Notes under the pieces: model-generated
Told to the model about the DNA's origin: nothing
Seen by the model: only the letters and a program-made list of their open reading frames with translations
The model's database searches: none
Assembly: GCA_904398645.1 (NCBI GenBank)
Contig: CAJFPH010000084.1
Location: 1 to 27,545, forward strand
From: Allobutyricicoccus pentlandensis
Lineage (GTDB): Bacteria > Bacillota > Clostridia > Oscillospirales > QAMX01
DNA: 27,545 nucleotides
Direction of reading: 5' to 3'
Shown here: one piece after another, positions 13,586-21,620 of the stretch
How the letters are laid out: every line of letters begins with the position of its first letter
How positions within the stretch are numbered: the first letter of the stretch is position 1
Made by a program: the position numbers and the translations under genes

Positions 13586-14968
13586 ATGTCGGATCGAATC
13601 AAAAACATGACAGAGGGGAAACCCGCGTCCTTATTGATCTTCTTTGCTTTACCGCTTATGGCGGGAAATGTATTTCAGCAGCTCTACACAGTTGTGGACA
13701 CCATGGTCGTCGGCAAGGCGCTCGGCGTCGATGCGCTCGCTGCACTGGGCGCTGCGGACTGGCTTAACTGGATGATGCTCGGATTGATTCAGGGATTGAC
13801 GCAGGGGTTTGCCATTTTAATGGCACAGGAATTTGGCGCAAAACGGTACGAGAGCCTAAAAGATGTCATCGGTACCTCCACCATTCTTTCCGCGCTCAGT
13901 GCTGCGGTTTTTCTGCTGGCGGGACAGTTTTTGGCTCGTCCTGTCCTGCAGTTGTTGCAAACGCCTGTTGAGATTCTGGACAATGCGCTTCTTTATCTTC
14001 GCTATATGTTCTTCGGCGTACCCATTGTAATGGCATACAACCTGTTTGCCTGCATTCTGCGCGCGCTTGGAGACGGAAAGACGCCGCTGCACGCCATGGT
14101 TGTCGCCTGTTTTACCAATGTTGCGCTTGACTTGCTGTTTGTCCTGGTATTTCACTGGGGAATCGCCGGCGCTGCAATTGCTACGCTGATTGCCCAGTTG
14201 GTATCCAGTCTTTTCTGCCTGTGGCACATTCGGAAAATCACCGTCTTGACACTTCGGAAACAGCATTTCCAGCTTCGTCTGCCCATGATAAAAAAGCTTT
14301 TCATTCTCGGCTCCCCCATGGCTTTTCAAAATGCCATTATCGCGGTCGGCGGCATGGTCGTGCAGTTTGTCGTGAATGGCTTCGGCGTGATCTTCATTGC
14401 CGGTTTTACCGCTACGAATAAGCTTTATGGCGTTTTGGAGATTGCCGCCACATCCTATGGCTATGCCATGATTACTTATGTTGGGCAGAATCTTGGCGCG
14501 GGACTGACCGAGCGCATCCGTCACGGTATGCGTGCGGCTGTCGCCATTGCCATTATCACATCGCTGGTTATCGCAGGCATTATGCTGCTATTGGGAAAGT
14601 ATATTCTCGGATGGTTCATTTCCGGGACACCGCAGCAGATTTCACAGGCGATGGATGTAGCTTATCTATATCTTTCTATTATGAGTGCCTTTCTGCCGGT
14701 ACTTTATATTCTACATGTCACCCGTTCTGCAATTCAGGGAACCGGGAATACACTTCTGCCAATGCTGTCCGGCATCGCAGAATTTGTCATGCGCACGGTA
14801 ACGGCGATTTTTCTTCCGCTTGCCGCAGGTGAATCCGGTATTTTTTATGCGGAAATTCTTGCCTGGGCAGGAGCAGATGCGATTTTGATTCCCAGTTATT
14901 TTTTGACGATGCGGAAGATTTCTCATCATGCCGACAAAGCCGCCGTCTTACTCGATAAGACGCAATAG
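13586..14968 (+). CDS. MATE family efflux transporter
   Basis: 460 residues with about twelve membrane helices in two halves. The N-terminal segment (MTEGKPASLLIFFALPLMAGNV, then VDTMVVGKALG) is the standard MATE opening. The second half begins with the matching LFILGSPMAFQNAIIAVGG. Such proteins export drugs or metabolites against Na+ or H+. The start at 13586 has AGAGGTG before it; the frame is open 13 codons upstream but with no ribosome site and within the predicted leader. It is a single-gene unit with its own promoter and a terminator shared with the convergent GH95 gene. Substrate cannot be told from sequence. Confidence 0.92.
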   Translation: MSDRIKNMTEGKPASLLIFFALPLMAGNVFQQLYTVVDTMVVGKALGVDALAALGAADWLNWMMLGLIQGLTQGFAILMAQEFGAKRYESLKDVIGTSTILSALSAAVFLLAGQFLARPVLQLLQTPVEILDNALLYLRYMFFGVPIVMAYNLFACILRALGDGKTPLHAMVVACFTNVALDLLFVLVFHWGIAGAAIATLIAQLVSSLFCLWHIRKITVLTLRKQHFQLRLPMIKKLFILGSPMAFQNAIIAVGGMVVQFVVNGFGVIFIAGFTATNKLYGVLEIAATSYGYAMITYVGQNLGAGLTERIRHGMRAAVAIAIITSLVIAGIMLLLGKYILGWFISGTPQQISQAMDVAYLYLSIMSAFLPVLYILHVTRSAIQGTGNTLLPMLSGIAEFVMRTVTAIFLPLAAGESGIFYAEILAWAGADAILIPSYFLTMRKISHHADKAAVLLDKTQ

Positions 14969-15003
14969 CTGACTGTTTTTCACTATTCATTCAGAACGTA
15001 AAT

Positions 15004-15039
15004 AAAGTCCGGACGTGCGGTACCGTCCGGACTTTTTAT
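15004..15039. terminator. Bidirectional terminator between MATE and GH95 genes
   Basis: AAAGTCCGGAC / GTCCGGACTTT with a 10-base loop. TTTTTATT follows on the plus strand and a TTTATTT run on the minus strand. Confidence 0.8.
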
Positions 15040-15102
15040 TGATTTTGACTTCTCAGCCGCAGCAAACCGTCCTTCACAAATGGACTTCTGCCAAGCAGAA
15101 TG

Positions 15103-17511
15103 TCAGTCGGCAAAAGAAATCTCTACCGTAAGCTTCTCTCCCTCCGCCGCGACATACTCCACATGATCGCCCTCCGGCGTATAGCATTTTCCATTGATCG
15201 TAAATGATGCAACCGGGCGACGGATTCGCAGCGTCAGCTTCTGTGCCTTCTGCGAAACAATTTCAGCATACATGCCGGATGCATTCCATCTTATGGTGTT
15301 CAGTTTTGCCCATGTGTAGAGCCAGATACCGCAAAGCTCACCTGTAGGGAAGCACTGCGGCATAGCCGGCAGGAATTCAATGGTCCCCGGCATGGAAAAC
15401 ACGCACATTTCAAGCAATATTGCCGGCATGGCCCCCTGCAGGTCAGGGAACTGCCCACGATATGGGAAGTGCGCTGTAGAAAGATTCCTGCGAACAAAAC
15501 CGTGTCCTATCAACTGTGACAGATTCTGCTCCATTTCCTCCACATCCTTTAACCGGATGGCGCACAGAGCACGATGGATAATGCCATGCGCAGAATCGTC
15601 CTGCTGGCCGCGCTTGCGGTTGGATATTTTGATTGCCTCCGCAGTCTCCGGATCCAGCTCCGGCGTCACGGCGCGTCCCGGCCAGACGTCATAATGATGG
15701 GAAACATGGCGGTGATTGTAGTTTTCCTCTATCGTTGGCCACGCCCACTCCTTCAGGCCGCCTTCTTCATCAAGCAAATAGTCCGGCAGATCTTCAATTT
15801 GCTGCTGCCAATGGGCAATCTGATCCTGCTCGATGCCGAGCGTATTGCAAGCCTCTATCAGGTTCGTCAAAACCTCGCGGCAAATCGCAATATCCATAAC
15901 TGAATTGATGCGGGTCGGATTGATGCTCTTGCAGGTCACCGTGACATAATCAGGGTTCGGCGTAGGATCCTCCGGCGAGAAGGACGGATAAAAAATCACC
16001 TTCCCGTTTTCATCGCGGTCGCAGGCATAGTCCTCAAAGAAAAGCGCAATCTCCTTCAGCGCCGGTACAACCCGGTTTCGCAGGAAATCCAGATCGCCGG
16101 TACACAGATAATATCCCCAAAACTCATTATAAATCCATCCGAGACAGCCAGTCCAGCAATAATGGGGATATGTACGTGAAAAATGATAATAAAGCCCGGT
16201 GTCATAATCACAGTGCACACTGGCAAGCAGCCCGCGTGCGCCAAACAAAAGTCTTGCGTTGGTACGGAAATCGTCGAATTTCCTTTCGTAATAGCGGAAA
16301 TAGGAATCCATCTCATCGAAAAGGCCGGTATTGTTTCCCGCGCAGACCTGCAAATTCGTATTAATATTATGCTGGCCCCACATGGGCGGGATTTCGCCGG
16401 TATCAATAATCTGATAAAACCGGCCCATGTCGTAGAGCTTATCCATCAGGGCCGGATACAGCTCCTCCTGGCTGTGTGAGAGCCGCAGCAGTTCTTCCCC
16501 GGAGAGGACATAGTCTTCCTCTTTACCAAGCGTCAACTGAGAACGTGACATACGTTCGCCCAGGACGGTAAGGTTCCCCGCTACATACGAGTCAAAATCA
16601 GAAGCTGCTTTTTCAAATTCATCCGCTATGGCATTCTCGCATCCGAAGGAGAAATCATGTTCCACGCGAACGGCTTTTGCAAGCACAACAAGCCGGTCGG
16701 CACCACGCACACAGACGCCGTCATCCGTCACCGTAACCGTGCCGCCCTGCGGGATAAAACGAATAACCGACACATAACCCCGACGTCCATATTCCGGATT
16801 ATAGGCAAAGGCAAGCTTAAAAAGTTCCGGCGTTTTTTCCAGCGTATGCGATGACTTTGCCATGCTGATCCGGCCAAAGGGACCAGGACCTCCCGGAAGG
16901 CGCAGAGAGATGTCCAAATCTAAAAGGCCTGCCGGTGCGCTGAATCTGGCAGCAACCAGATCACCCTGATAGGCGGCCAGATATTCGTTTTCAAAAACGC
17001 CCTGCGGTGTTTCCCAATGCGTGCAGATCTTACCGGACATCATGTCCACCCAGCGAAGATAATTCTTCGTTTCTCCGCCGTCGGGCCGGGAAAAGGTCAG
17101 CCAACACGCCTTGTGCACGCGCAACGTACCGGTCGGATATACAATGTCCGCATCCAGCTTCATATAGCGGTCCAAGCCGGCTTCCCGCTGCGCCTTGTCA
17201 ATCAGCGCGTCGGCCAGCTCCGGCTTTCCGGCAAGCACATACTTACGAATGTCGGCAAGATACGGCCGCAGATCCGGAACATTCGGGGTCTTCTCCCATT
17301 GCGGCTCGTAAAGCAGCTCCTGTGTCACGGCCAGTTCATCACAATACGGCTGTCCTGAAACGTCTATTCTGTGCGAGCCGTTGCCCGAATATAGATAATC
17401 GGACGGCTCCTCTGCAGGAGCGATGGAACATACATTGCGCTTTGGGAGAACGGCCGCGCGCTCCTGCGCAGGAAGAAAGGGATAGGGATATGTCATTTGT
17501 CTTAACTTCAT
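15103..17511 (-). CDS. GH95-type glycoside hydrolase (alpha-L-fucosidase/galactosidase family)
   Basis: 802 residues, as long as GH95 enzymes, with an N-terminal beta domain (about 1-300) and a helical barrel. Family features in order: PPMWGQHNINTNLQ (375-388), with Asn382 and Asn384 matching the pair that activates water; KEW (Glu588), matching the general acid; NHRHVSHHYDVWPG (599-612); and FPDLQGA (Asp690) where most members have IDGNFGA. GH95 enzymes are inverting and remove alpha-L-fucose or alpha-L-galactose. L-galactose side chains occur on complex xylans, which fits the linked GH43 and GH10 genes. No signal peptide, so intracellular. GGGAGG precedes the ATG, 14 bases after the GH43 gene: an operon. 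Confidence 0.82.
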   Translation of the reverse strand: MKLRQMTYPYPFLPAQERAAVLPKRNVCSIAPAEEPSDYLYSGNGSHRIDVSGQPYCDELAVTQELLYEPQWEKTPNVPDLRPYLADIRKYVLAGKPELADALIDKAQREAGLDRYMKLDADIVYPTGTLRVHKACWLTFSRPDGGETKNYLRWVDMMSGKICTHWETPQGVFENEYLAAYQGDLVAARFSAPAGLLDLDISLRLPGGPGPFGRISMAKSSHTLEKTPELFKLAFAYNPEYGRRGYVSVIRFIPQGGTVTVTDDGVCVRGADRLVVLAKAVRVEHDFSFGCENAIADEFEKAASDFDSYVAGNLTVLGERMSRSQLTLGKEEDYVLSGEELLRLSHSQEELYPALMDKLYDMGRFYQIIDTGEIPPMWGQHNINTNLQVCAGNNTGLFDEMDSYFRYYERKFDDFRTNARLLFGARGLLASVHCDYDTGLYYHFSRTYPHYCWTGCLGWIYNEFWGYYLCTGDLDFLRNRVVPALKEIALFFEDYACDRDENGKVIFYPSFSPEDPTPNPDYVTVTCKSINPTRINSVMDIAICREVLTNLIEACNTLGIEQDQIAHWQQQIEDLPDYLLDEEGGLKEWAWPTIEENYNHRHVSHHYDVWPGRAVTPELDPETAEAIKISNRKRGQQDDSAHGIIHRALCAIRLKDVEEMEQNLSQLIGHGFVRRNLSTAHFPYRGQFPDLQGAMPAILLEMCVFSMPGTIEFLPAMPQCFPTGELCGIWLYTWAKLNTIRWNASGMYAEIVSQKAQKLTLRIRRPVASFTINGKCYTPEGDHVEYVAAEGEKLTVEISFAD

Positions 17512-17525
17512 ATGCGTTTCCTCCC

Positions 17526-18950
17526 TTATTCCAGACAGAAAGAAGCCAGCATGCCGCTTCCGGAACCGCGGAAGGTAAAATACAGAGCATGCACGCCATC
17601 TGGAATTTCAACTTGTGCGGAATAGGTTTTCCAAATGTTTGTAAATCCAATGCCGTCAACCGTACCGAGCACATCGCCGTTCCAAGAAGTTTTGATTTCA
17701 AACTTGCCCCTGATATAGCCACGGGTACGAATTGTAATTTTCTGTACGTTTTCAAATCGGAAGTACTTAAATCCAATGGTCGTGCCGTCAGAAATCTCGG
17801 CAATATAACCGATTTCCTCGTCGCCGTCCCGGCCATCCTGGGTAATACGCGGCATAGTAGCCTGCATCCAGATCGGAAGGTGCGGATTCAGCGGTTTTTC
17901 TTCCTTAAATAGGTTGCAGGCAAGATAGGCGGGATATTCTCCCTTCCCTTCAAATGGTTCGCAGCCGCAACAGGATGTCATCTCCACCTGCGGGATTGAA
18001 CCGTCCGGCAGTATCTGAATTTTTTCCATACAGCCCTGCCTGCTGTAATTGGTACCGTTTGTGTGGCGGTGATAGAAAATATAATACTCCCCATTCACTT
18101 CTACCAGACCACCGTGGTTGTTTCCGCCAAAATACATCGCTTTTTCGGCAGGTTTGTACGTGTCAATGTTTTTGTCGCAGTTGGAAACAATCACGCCGCC
18201 GTATTGAAAACCACCGTTAGGCCGGTCGCTGATAGCATAACACAGTTCATTCATATGCACGGACGAATAAACGAAATAATACCTGCCGCCAAATTTACGG
18301 ATTGACGAGGCCTCAAAAAACTCCTGATTTTCATAGGGCGTGCCGGCGCTGTCTCGTGCGCTGGGTACGACAAACACAGGTTCTTCCAGAATGGTGAGCA
18401 TGTCCGCATCCAAAACCGTACACATGGCGCCGCCCAGCTTCTTTTCACGCGGGAAACAGACGCCGCCGGTGTAGAGGTAGGTACGTTCGCCCTCTGTCAG
18501 CACAGCAGGGTCAAACTGGTTATCGTCGGTCTCACGAGCGCCAAGCAGGGTACCGTCTGCATAATGGACATGCCCATAGAACGCATACTCGCCGGCAGGC
18601 GTGTCACACACTGCCACCGAAATAGCAGAGTGGTTGCTCAGGGCATAGTAGAGATAATATCTGCCGTCCGGCCCCACCGTCACATCCGGTGCGTACAGGG
18701 CGCCGGCTCCGTCCGGATTCAATGGATCCTGCGTTTTCCGATAAATCACGCCTTCATATCGCCAATCGCCCAGGTTATCCACCGGAGCCGACCAGCAGAC
18801 ATAGTCATTGAGACAGTAAGCAAAGCCGTTAAAACGGTCATGCGAACCGTAAACATAGACGCGGTCCTGAAAGACATGCGGTTCCCCATCCGGGACATAC
18901 TCCCACGACGGGAGGTAGGGATTGTGCAATATGGGTTGCTTTTTAGACAT
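17526..18950 (-). CDS. GH43 family glycosidase with C-terminal beta domain
   Basis: 474 residues. The five-bladed propeller of GH43 is indicated by NPYLPSWEYVPDGEPHVF with the putative base Asp21, YAPDV (86-90), FDPAVL with Asp147 as the pKa-setting residue, and FFEASSIRK with the acid Glu213. NHGGLVEVNGEYYIFYHRH is the usual late blade with the calcium or water His. The last 130 or so residues (from about 345) form a separate beta-rich region resembling a CBM6-like module. Activity is beta-xylosidase or alpha-L-arabinofuranosidase by family; the subfamily is not assigned. No signal peptide. AAAGGAGG precedes the ATG. It is first in the GH43-GH95 operon and divergent from the AraC-type regulator, its probable activator. 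Confidence 0.9.
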   Translation of the reverse strand: MSKKQPILHNPYLPSWEYVPDGEPHVFQDRVYVYGSHDRFNGFAYCLNDYVCWSAPVDNLGDWRYEGVIYRKTQDPLNPDGAGALYAPDVTVGPDGRYYLYYALSNHSAISVAVCDTPAGEYAFYGHVHYADGTLLGARETDDNQFDPAVLTEGERTYLYTGGVCFPREKKLGGAMCTVLDADMLTILEEPVFVVPSARDSAGTPYENQEFFEASSIRKFGGRYYFVYSSVHMNELCYAISDRPNGGFQYGGVIVSNCDKNIDTYKPAEKAMYFGGNNHGGLVEVNGEYYIFYHRHTNGTNYSRQGCMEKIQILPDGSIPQVEMTSCCGCEPFEGKGEYPAYLACNLFKEEKPLNPHLPIWMQATMPRITQDGRDGDEEIGYIAEISDGTTIGFKYFRFENVQKITIRTRGYIRGKFEIKTSWNGDVLGTVDGIGFTNIWKTYSAQVEIPDGVHALYFTFRGSGSGMLASFCLE

Positions 18951-18970
18951 ACGACTTCCTCCTTTGTTTT

Positions 18971-18988
18971 TACAAGTCGCCGCTTGTA
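18971..18988. promoter_or_regulatory. Dyad between the GH43 operon and araC-type gene
   Basis: TACAAG-TCGCCG-CTTGTA, a 6-bp perfect inverted repeat lying over the -35 of the regulator promoter and 20 bases from the GH43 start codon. A dimer bound here would block its own gene and sit next to the GH43 promoter. The GH43 promoter itself is poor (TTAGTA, 18 bp, GATACA), as for an activated promoter. Confidence 0.45.
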
Positions 18989-19012
18989 TCTATTTCCTGA
19001 TTCTGCTATACT
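18984..19012 (+). promoter_or_regulatory. Promoter of the araC-type regulator
   Basis: TTGTAT at 18984-18989, a 17-bp spacer and TATACT at 19007-19012. Transcription would begin near the upstream ATG at 19019, favouring the next ATG at 19040. Confidence 0.65.
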
Positions 19013-19039
19013 AACGATATGAATTTGGAGGCGACGGGC

Positions 19040-19840
19040 ATGAACCACATTCGTTATATCGAGCATAACGCCGCTCATCCCGGGGAATTTATTTTCGATC
19101 TTCCCAACGGCCATGATTGCTGGCTACTGCTTTTAACGCATACGCCGGCGCTTTTTTGGGTAGATGAGACATGGATTCCCTATCCGGAAGAATCTGTTGT
19201 TCTGTATGCGCCGGACACCAAAATCCTGTATCGGGCCTGTGGGGAGCTATTTGAAAATGACTGGCTCCGTTTCGACTCTGATGAAGAGTATGTTGCATCT
19301 CTGCCCATCCAGGGCGTGCCCTTTTCGGTGAGAAATCCCAAATATTACCACAGTTTATTCTGTCAATTAAAATGGACTCATGCTTTTGCAAAGGAAGACC
19401 ACACAGAAGCAGTCAATCTGCTCATTCAAAAAATCTTTCTTTCGCTGCAGGAAGACGCCAAGAAAAGTAACAAGATAGAAATTTCTCTACATTTTCATGC
19501 CCTCACAGATCTTCGCAAAGCCATCTATCAGGATCCCAAGCGAAAATGGCGCGTCGGCGATATGGCGGAAAAGCTACATCTCAGCGAGGGCTATTTGCAG
19601 AGTCTGTATCATAAAACGTTCGGTGTGAGTTGCATGGAAGACGTGATTTCTTCCCGAATCCGCTCTGCCAAGAGTCTGCTGCGGTATACCAACAAAACCA
19701 TCACGCAAATAGCGGAATTCTGCGGTTACAACAATACGGAGCATTTTTGCCGGCAGTTTAAAAGAATTTCGGGGCAGACGCCGGGCAGCTACAGACGATG
19801 GATCAGCATGCAGAAAACCGACCTATCCGACAATCGATAA
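19040..19840 (+). CDS. AraC family transcriptional regulator
   Basis: 266 residues. The N-terminal 150 or so form an AraC-type cupin sensor (HPGEFIFDLPNGHDCWLLLLTHTPALF, then SVVLYAPDTKILYR). The C-terminal 100 form the double helix-turn-helix domain, with WRVGDMAEKLHLSEGYLQSLYHKTFG as the first and ITQIAEFCGYNNTEHFCRQFKRISGQTPGSYRR as the second, better conserved, part. The start at 19040 has GGAGG 8 bases upstream; the ATG at 19019 would lie at the transcription start. Divergent placement 89 bases from GH43 makes it the likely activator of the glycosidase operon in response to a sugar released from xylan side chains. Confidence 0.92.
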   Translation: MNHIRYIEHNAAHPGEFIFDLPNGHDCWLLLLTHTPALFWVDETWIPYPEESVVLYAPDTKILYRACGELFENDWLRFDSDEEYVASLPIQGVPFSVRNPKYYHSLFCQLKWTHAFAKEDHTEAVNLLIQKIFLSLQEDAKKSNKIEISLHFHALTDLRKAIYQDPKRKWRVGDMAEKLHLSEGYLQSLYHKTFGVSCMEDVISSRIRSAKSLLRYTNKTITQIAEFCGYNNTEHFCRQFKRISGQTPGSYRRWISMQKTDLSDNR

Positions 19841-20048
19841 TTCATTTTCGCACAGCCTTTTTAGAGCGACAATGATTTATTCTCCGATAACATTGATCTA
19901 TTCTCAGATTCAAGGTCCGATGACTGATTCAAATAGCCGATCTTCTGAATTTCGCAGTCGCCATTTTGCTACGTATGCTATTCACGACCATAAAAGTTCC
20001 GAATTCGGCGACCGGATGAACTTATAGAATAATCCCATCTGAAAAATA

Positions 20049-20086
20049 AAAAAACCGTTGCAGACTGTCGACTGCAACGGTTTTTT
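20049..20086. terminator. Bidirectional terminator between araC-type and uracil permease genes
   Basis: AAAAAACCGTTGCAG and its exact complement, 15 bp with an 8-base loop. T runs occur on both strands. The 200 bases before it (19841-20040) hold no gene I can support. Confidence 0.85.
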
Positions 20087-20092
20087 CTAAAA

Positions 20093-21487
20093 TCACGCCT
20101 GGTCCGACTTCTTCTTTTCTCCGATACTGAGCAGAAGGTTCAGCAAAATTCCGAAAATTGCCGCACCTGCAATACACGGTACCTGAATGCCAAAGAACGG
20201 AATATTGCCACCGAACGCATAATTGCCACCAATGCCGATTATCATGATGGAAGCAATCACGGCAATATTTTTGGACGAAAACATATCCACTTTCTTCTCA
20301 ATCATAATGGCGATGCCCTGTGCCGCAATCGCACCGAACAGATAGATTTCCAAACCGCCAATGACGGCAAGCGGAATACCATAGATCACCTGAATCAGCG
20401 GCGTGAAAAAGCTCACGATCATGGCAATGATAGCAGCAACAATCAAAACCGGAACAGAGAATACCTTCGTAATTGCCATCGTGCTGATATTTTCGCCATA
20501 ATTGGTGCCGGCAGGTCCGCCGACAACGCCGGAAATCATATCGCAGATGCCGTCGCCAATCAGGTTCCGATCCAACATATCAATCAGGCTATATTTCATC
20601 TTCTTGCCTTTTTTCCGGGCAACATCGTTTACATAGATGTCCAACTGATACATATGCGCCGTAGACTCCGGAATTGTGGCGATTGCAATAGGCATGATTG
20701 CCGCCACAGCACTCCAGGATACCTTTGGCAACGAGAATGCCGGGACAGCAAAGATAGAACCATCGCCCAAACGCCAAATGGAGGCCTCCAAAGCTGCAGC
20801 AGGCATGGTGCGGAACAGATTAACCCCTCCGGCGGCATAGGCAATACCGGCCACTGCGCACCCGGTCAGTACACCGAGAAGCAGGGGAAGCTGTCCTAAG
20901 AATCCCTTTAAGTACTTGGAATATAAGATTGTGGAAATCAGCGTTACCAGGGCAACAACAACCCACATGACGCTCTCACTGGAAACTTCCGTCACATTGG
21001 GAATGGCGTCGCTCAAAGCATTTCCGGCCAGAGTAAGGCCGATAATCATGGCGACCGGCCCGGTGATAGAGGCAGGTAAAATGGTTTCAACAGCCTTCTT
21101 TCCGAAGAACCGAACCAACAAACCGGCGGCGATAGAGACAAGACCGGAGAAAATAATGCCAAACTGGGCGTACTGAATTGCCTCTGTCGGCAAAATTCCA
21201 TCCACTTTTTCAAAGCCTTCGGCAGCACACATGCTGGCGATCGCAGTCAAATATGCAAAGCTGGATCCATAATATAGCGGAATTTTTTTGCCGGTAATCA
21301 GGATAAAACAGAGCGTGGCAAGTCCGCTGGCAAAAATAGTGGTGGATACCTGGAACCCCGTGACAAGCGCAACTGTAACGGTTGCCGGGAACATGACGAT
21401 CACCTGCTGAATTGCATATAACAGCAGCTTGATAAAGTCAGGCCGTTCTTCCGGCAGATATCCTACCGCTTCGTGATGCTGTTTCAT
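20093..21487 (-). CDS. Uracil permease, NCS2 family (UraA-like)
   Basis: 464 residues, 14-helix NCS2 fold. The substrate-site residues of UraA are visible: Glu274 and His278 in TIPESTAHM, and Gly331-Glu332 in GPAGTNYGEN. The N-terminus FIKLLLYAIQQVIVMFPATV is typical. It imports uracil, or possibly xanthine, with protons. GGAAAGGAC precedes the start. It lies 133 bases downstream of a second nucleobase transporter but behind a hairpin, so it may be separately transcribed. No PyrR-binding or purine-riboswitch signature is visible in its leader. It ends in a terminator shared with the araC-type gene. Confidence 0.9.
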   Translation of the reverse strand: MKQHHEAVGYLPEERPDFIKLLLYAIQQVIVMFPATVTVALVTGFQVSTTIFASGLATLCFILITGKKIPLYYGSSFAYLTAIASMCAAEGFEKVDGILPTEAIQYAQFGIIFSGLVSIAAGLLVRFFGKKAVETILPASITGPVAMIIGLTLAGNALSDAIPNVTEVSSESVMWVVVALVTLISTILYSKYLKGFLGQLPLLLGVLTGCAVAGIAYAAGGVNLFRTMPAAALEASIWRLGDGSIFAVPAFSLPKVSWSAVAAIMPIAIATIPESTAHMYQLDIYVNDVARKKGKKMKYSLIDMLDRNLIGDGICDMISGVVGGPAGTNYGENISTMAITKVFSVPVLIVAAIIAMIVSFFTPLIQVIYGIPLAVIGGLEIYLFGAIAAQGIAIMIEKKVDMFSSKNIAVIASIMIIGIGGNYAFGGNIPFFGIQVPCIAGAAIFGILLNLLLSIGEKKKSDQA

Positions 21488-21529
21488 GTATCAAAAGTCC
21501 TTTCCTACTTATCGTCTGCATGATTGACA

Positions 21530-21603
21530 ACTTCCCTGAGGAAGTAAAGGCGGGGAAAAGGAGATGGCCGGAGAAACCAGTCTCCGGTTTCCATCTCCTT
21601 TCC
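21530..21603 (-). terminator. Two hairpins in the uracil permease leader
   Basis: A long stem at 21557-21601 (AAAGGAGATGG and CCATCTCCTTT outer, CCGGAGA/TCTCCGG inner, bulge TTT) is followed on the minus strand by TTCCCC, a plausible terminator of the upstream NCS2 gene. A second short one, ACTTCC-CTGA-GGAAGT, lies at 21530-21545. Together they could form an attenuator-like leader for the permease. Confidence 0.5.
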
Positions 21604-21620
21604 ACTCAACCACTGAAGTT

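Noticed and set aside
13856..14524. A 222-codon minus-strand ORF inside the MATE gene
   Set aside because: Shadow of the transporter: low-complexity Gln/Asn/Lys-rich translation and no start signals.
13586..14968. MATE start at 13547, 13 codons further upstream
   Set aside because: The upstream start has no ribosome site and lies just after the -10 hexamer; AGAGGTG marks 13586.
17007..17912. A 301-codon plus-strand ORF across the GH95-GH43 junction
   Set aside because: Antisense shadow of two well-supported glycosidase genes. It has a Cys/Arg/Ser-rich composition and no ribosome site.
19872..20027. A 51-codon ORF (starts MIYSPITLIYS) in the gap after the araC-type gene
   Set aside because: No ribosome binding site or promoter, and an open frame of this length is expected by chance. 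The composition does not look coding.
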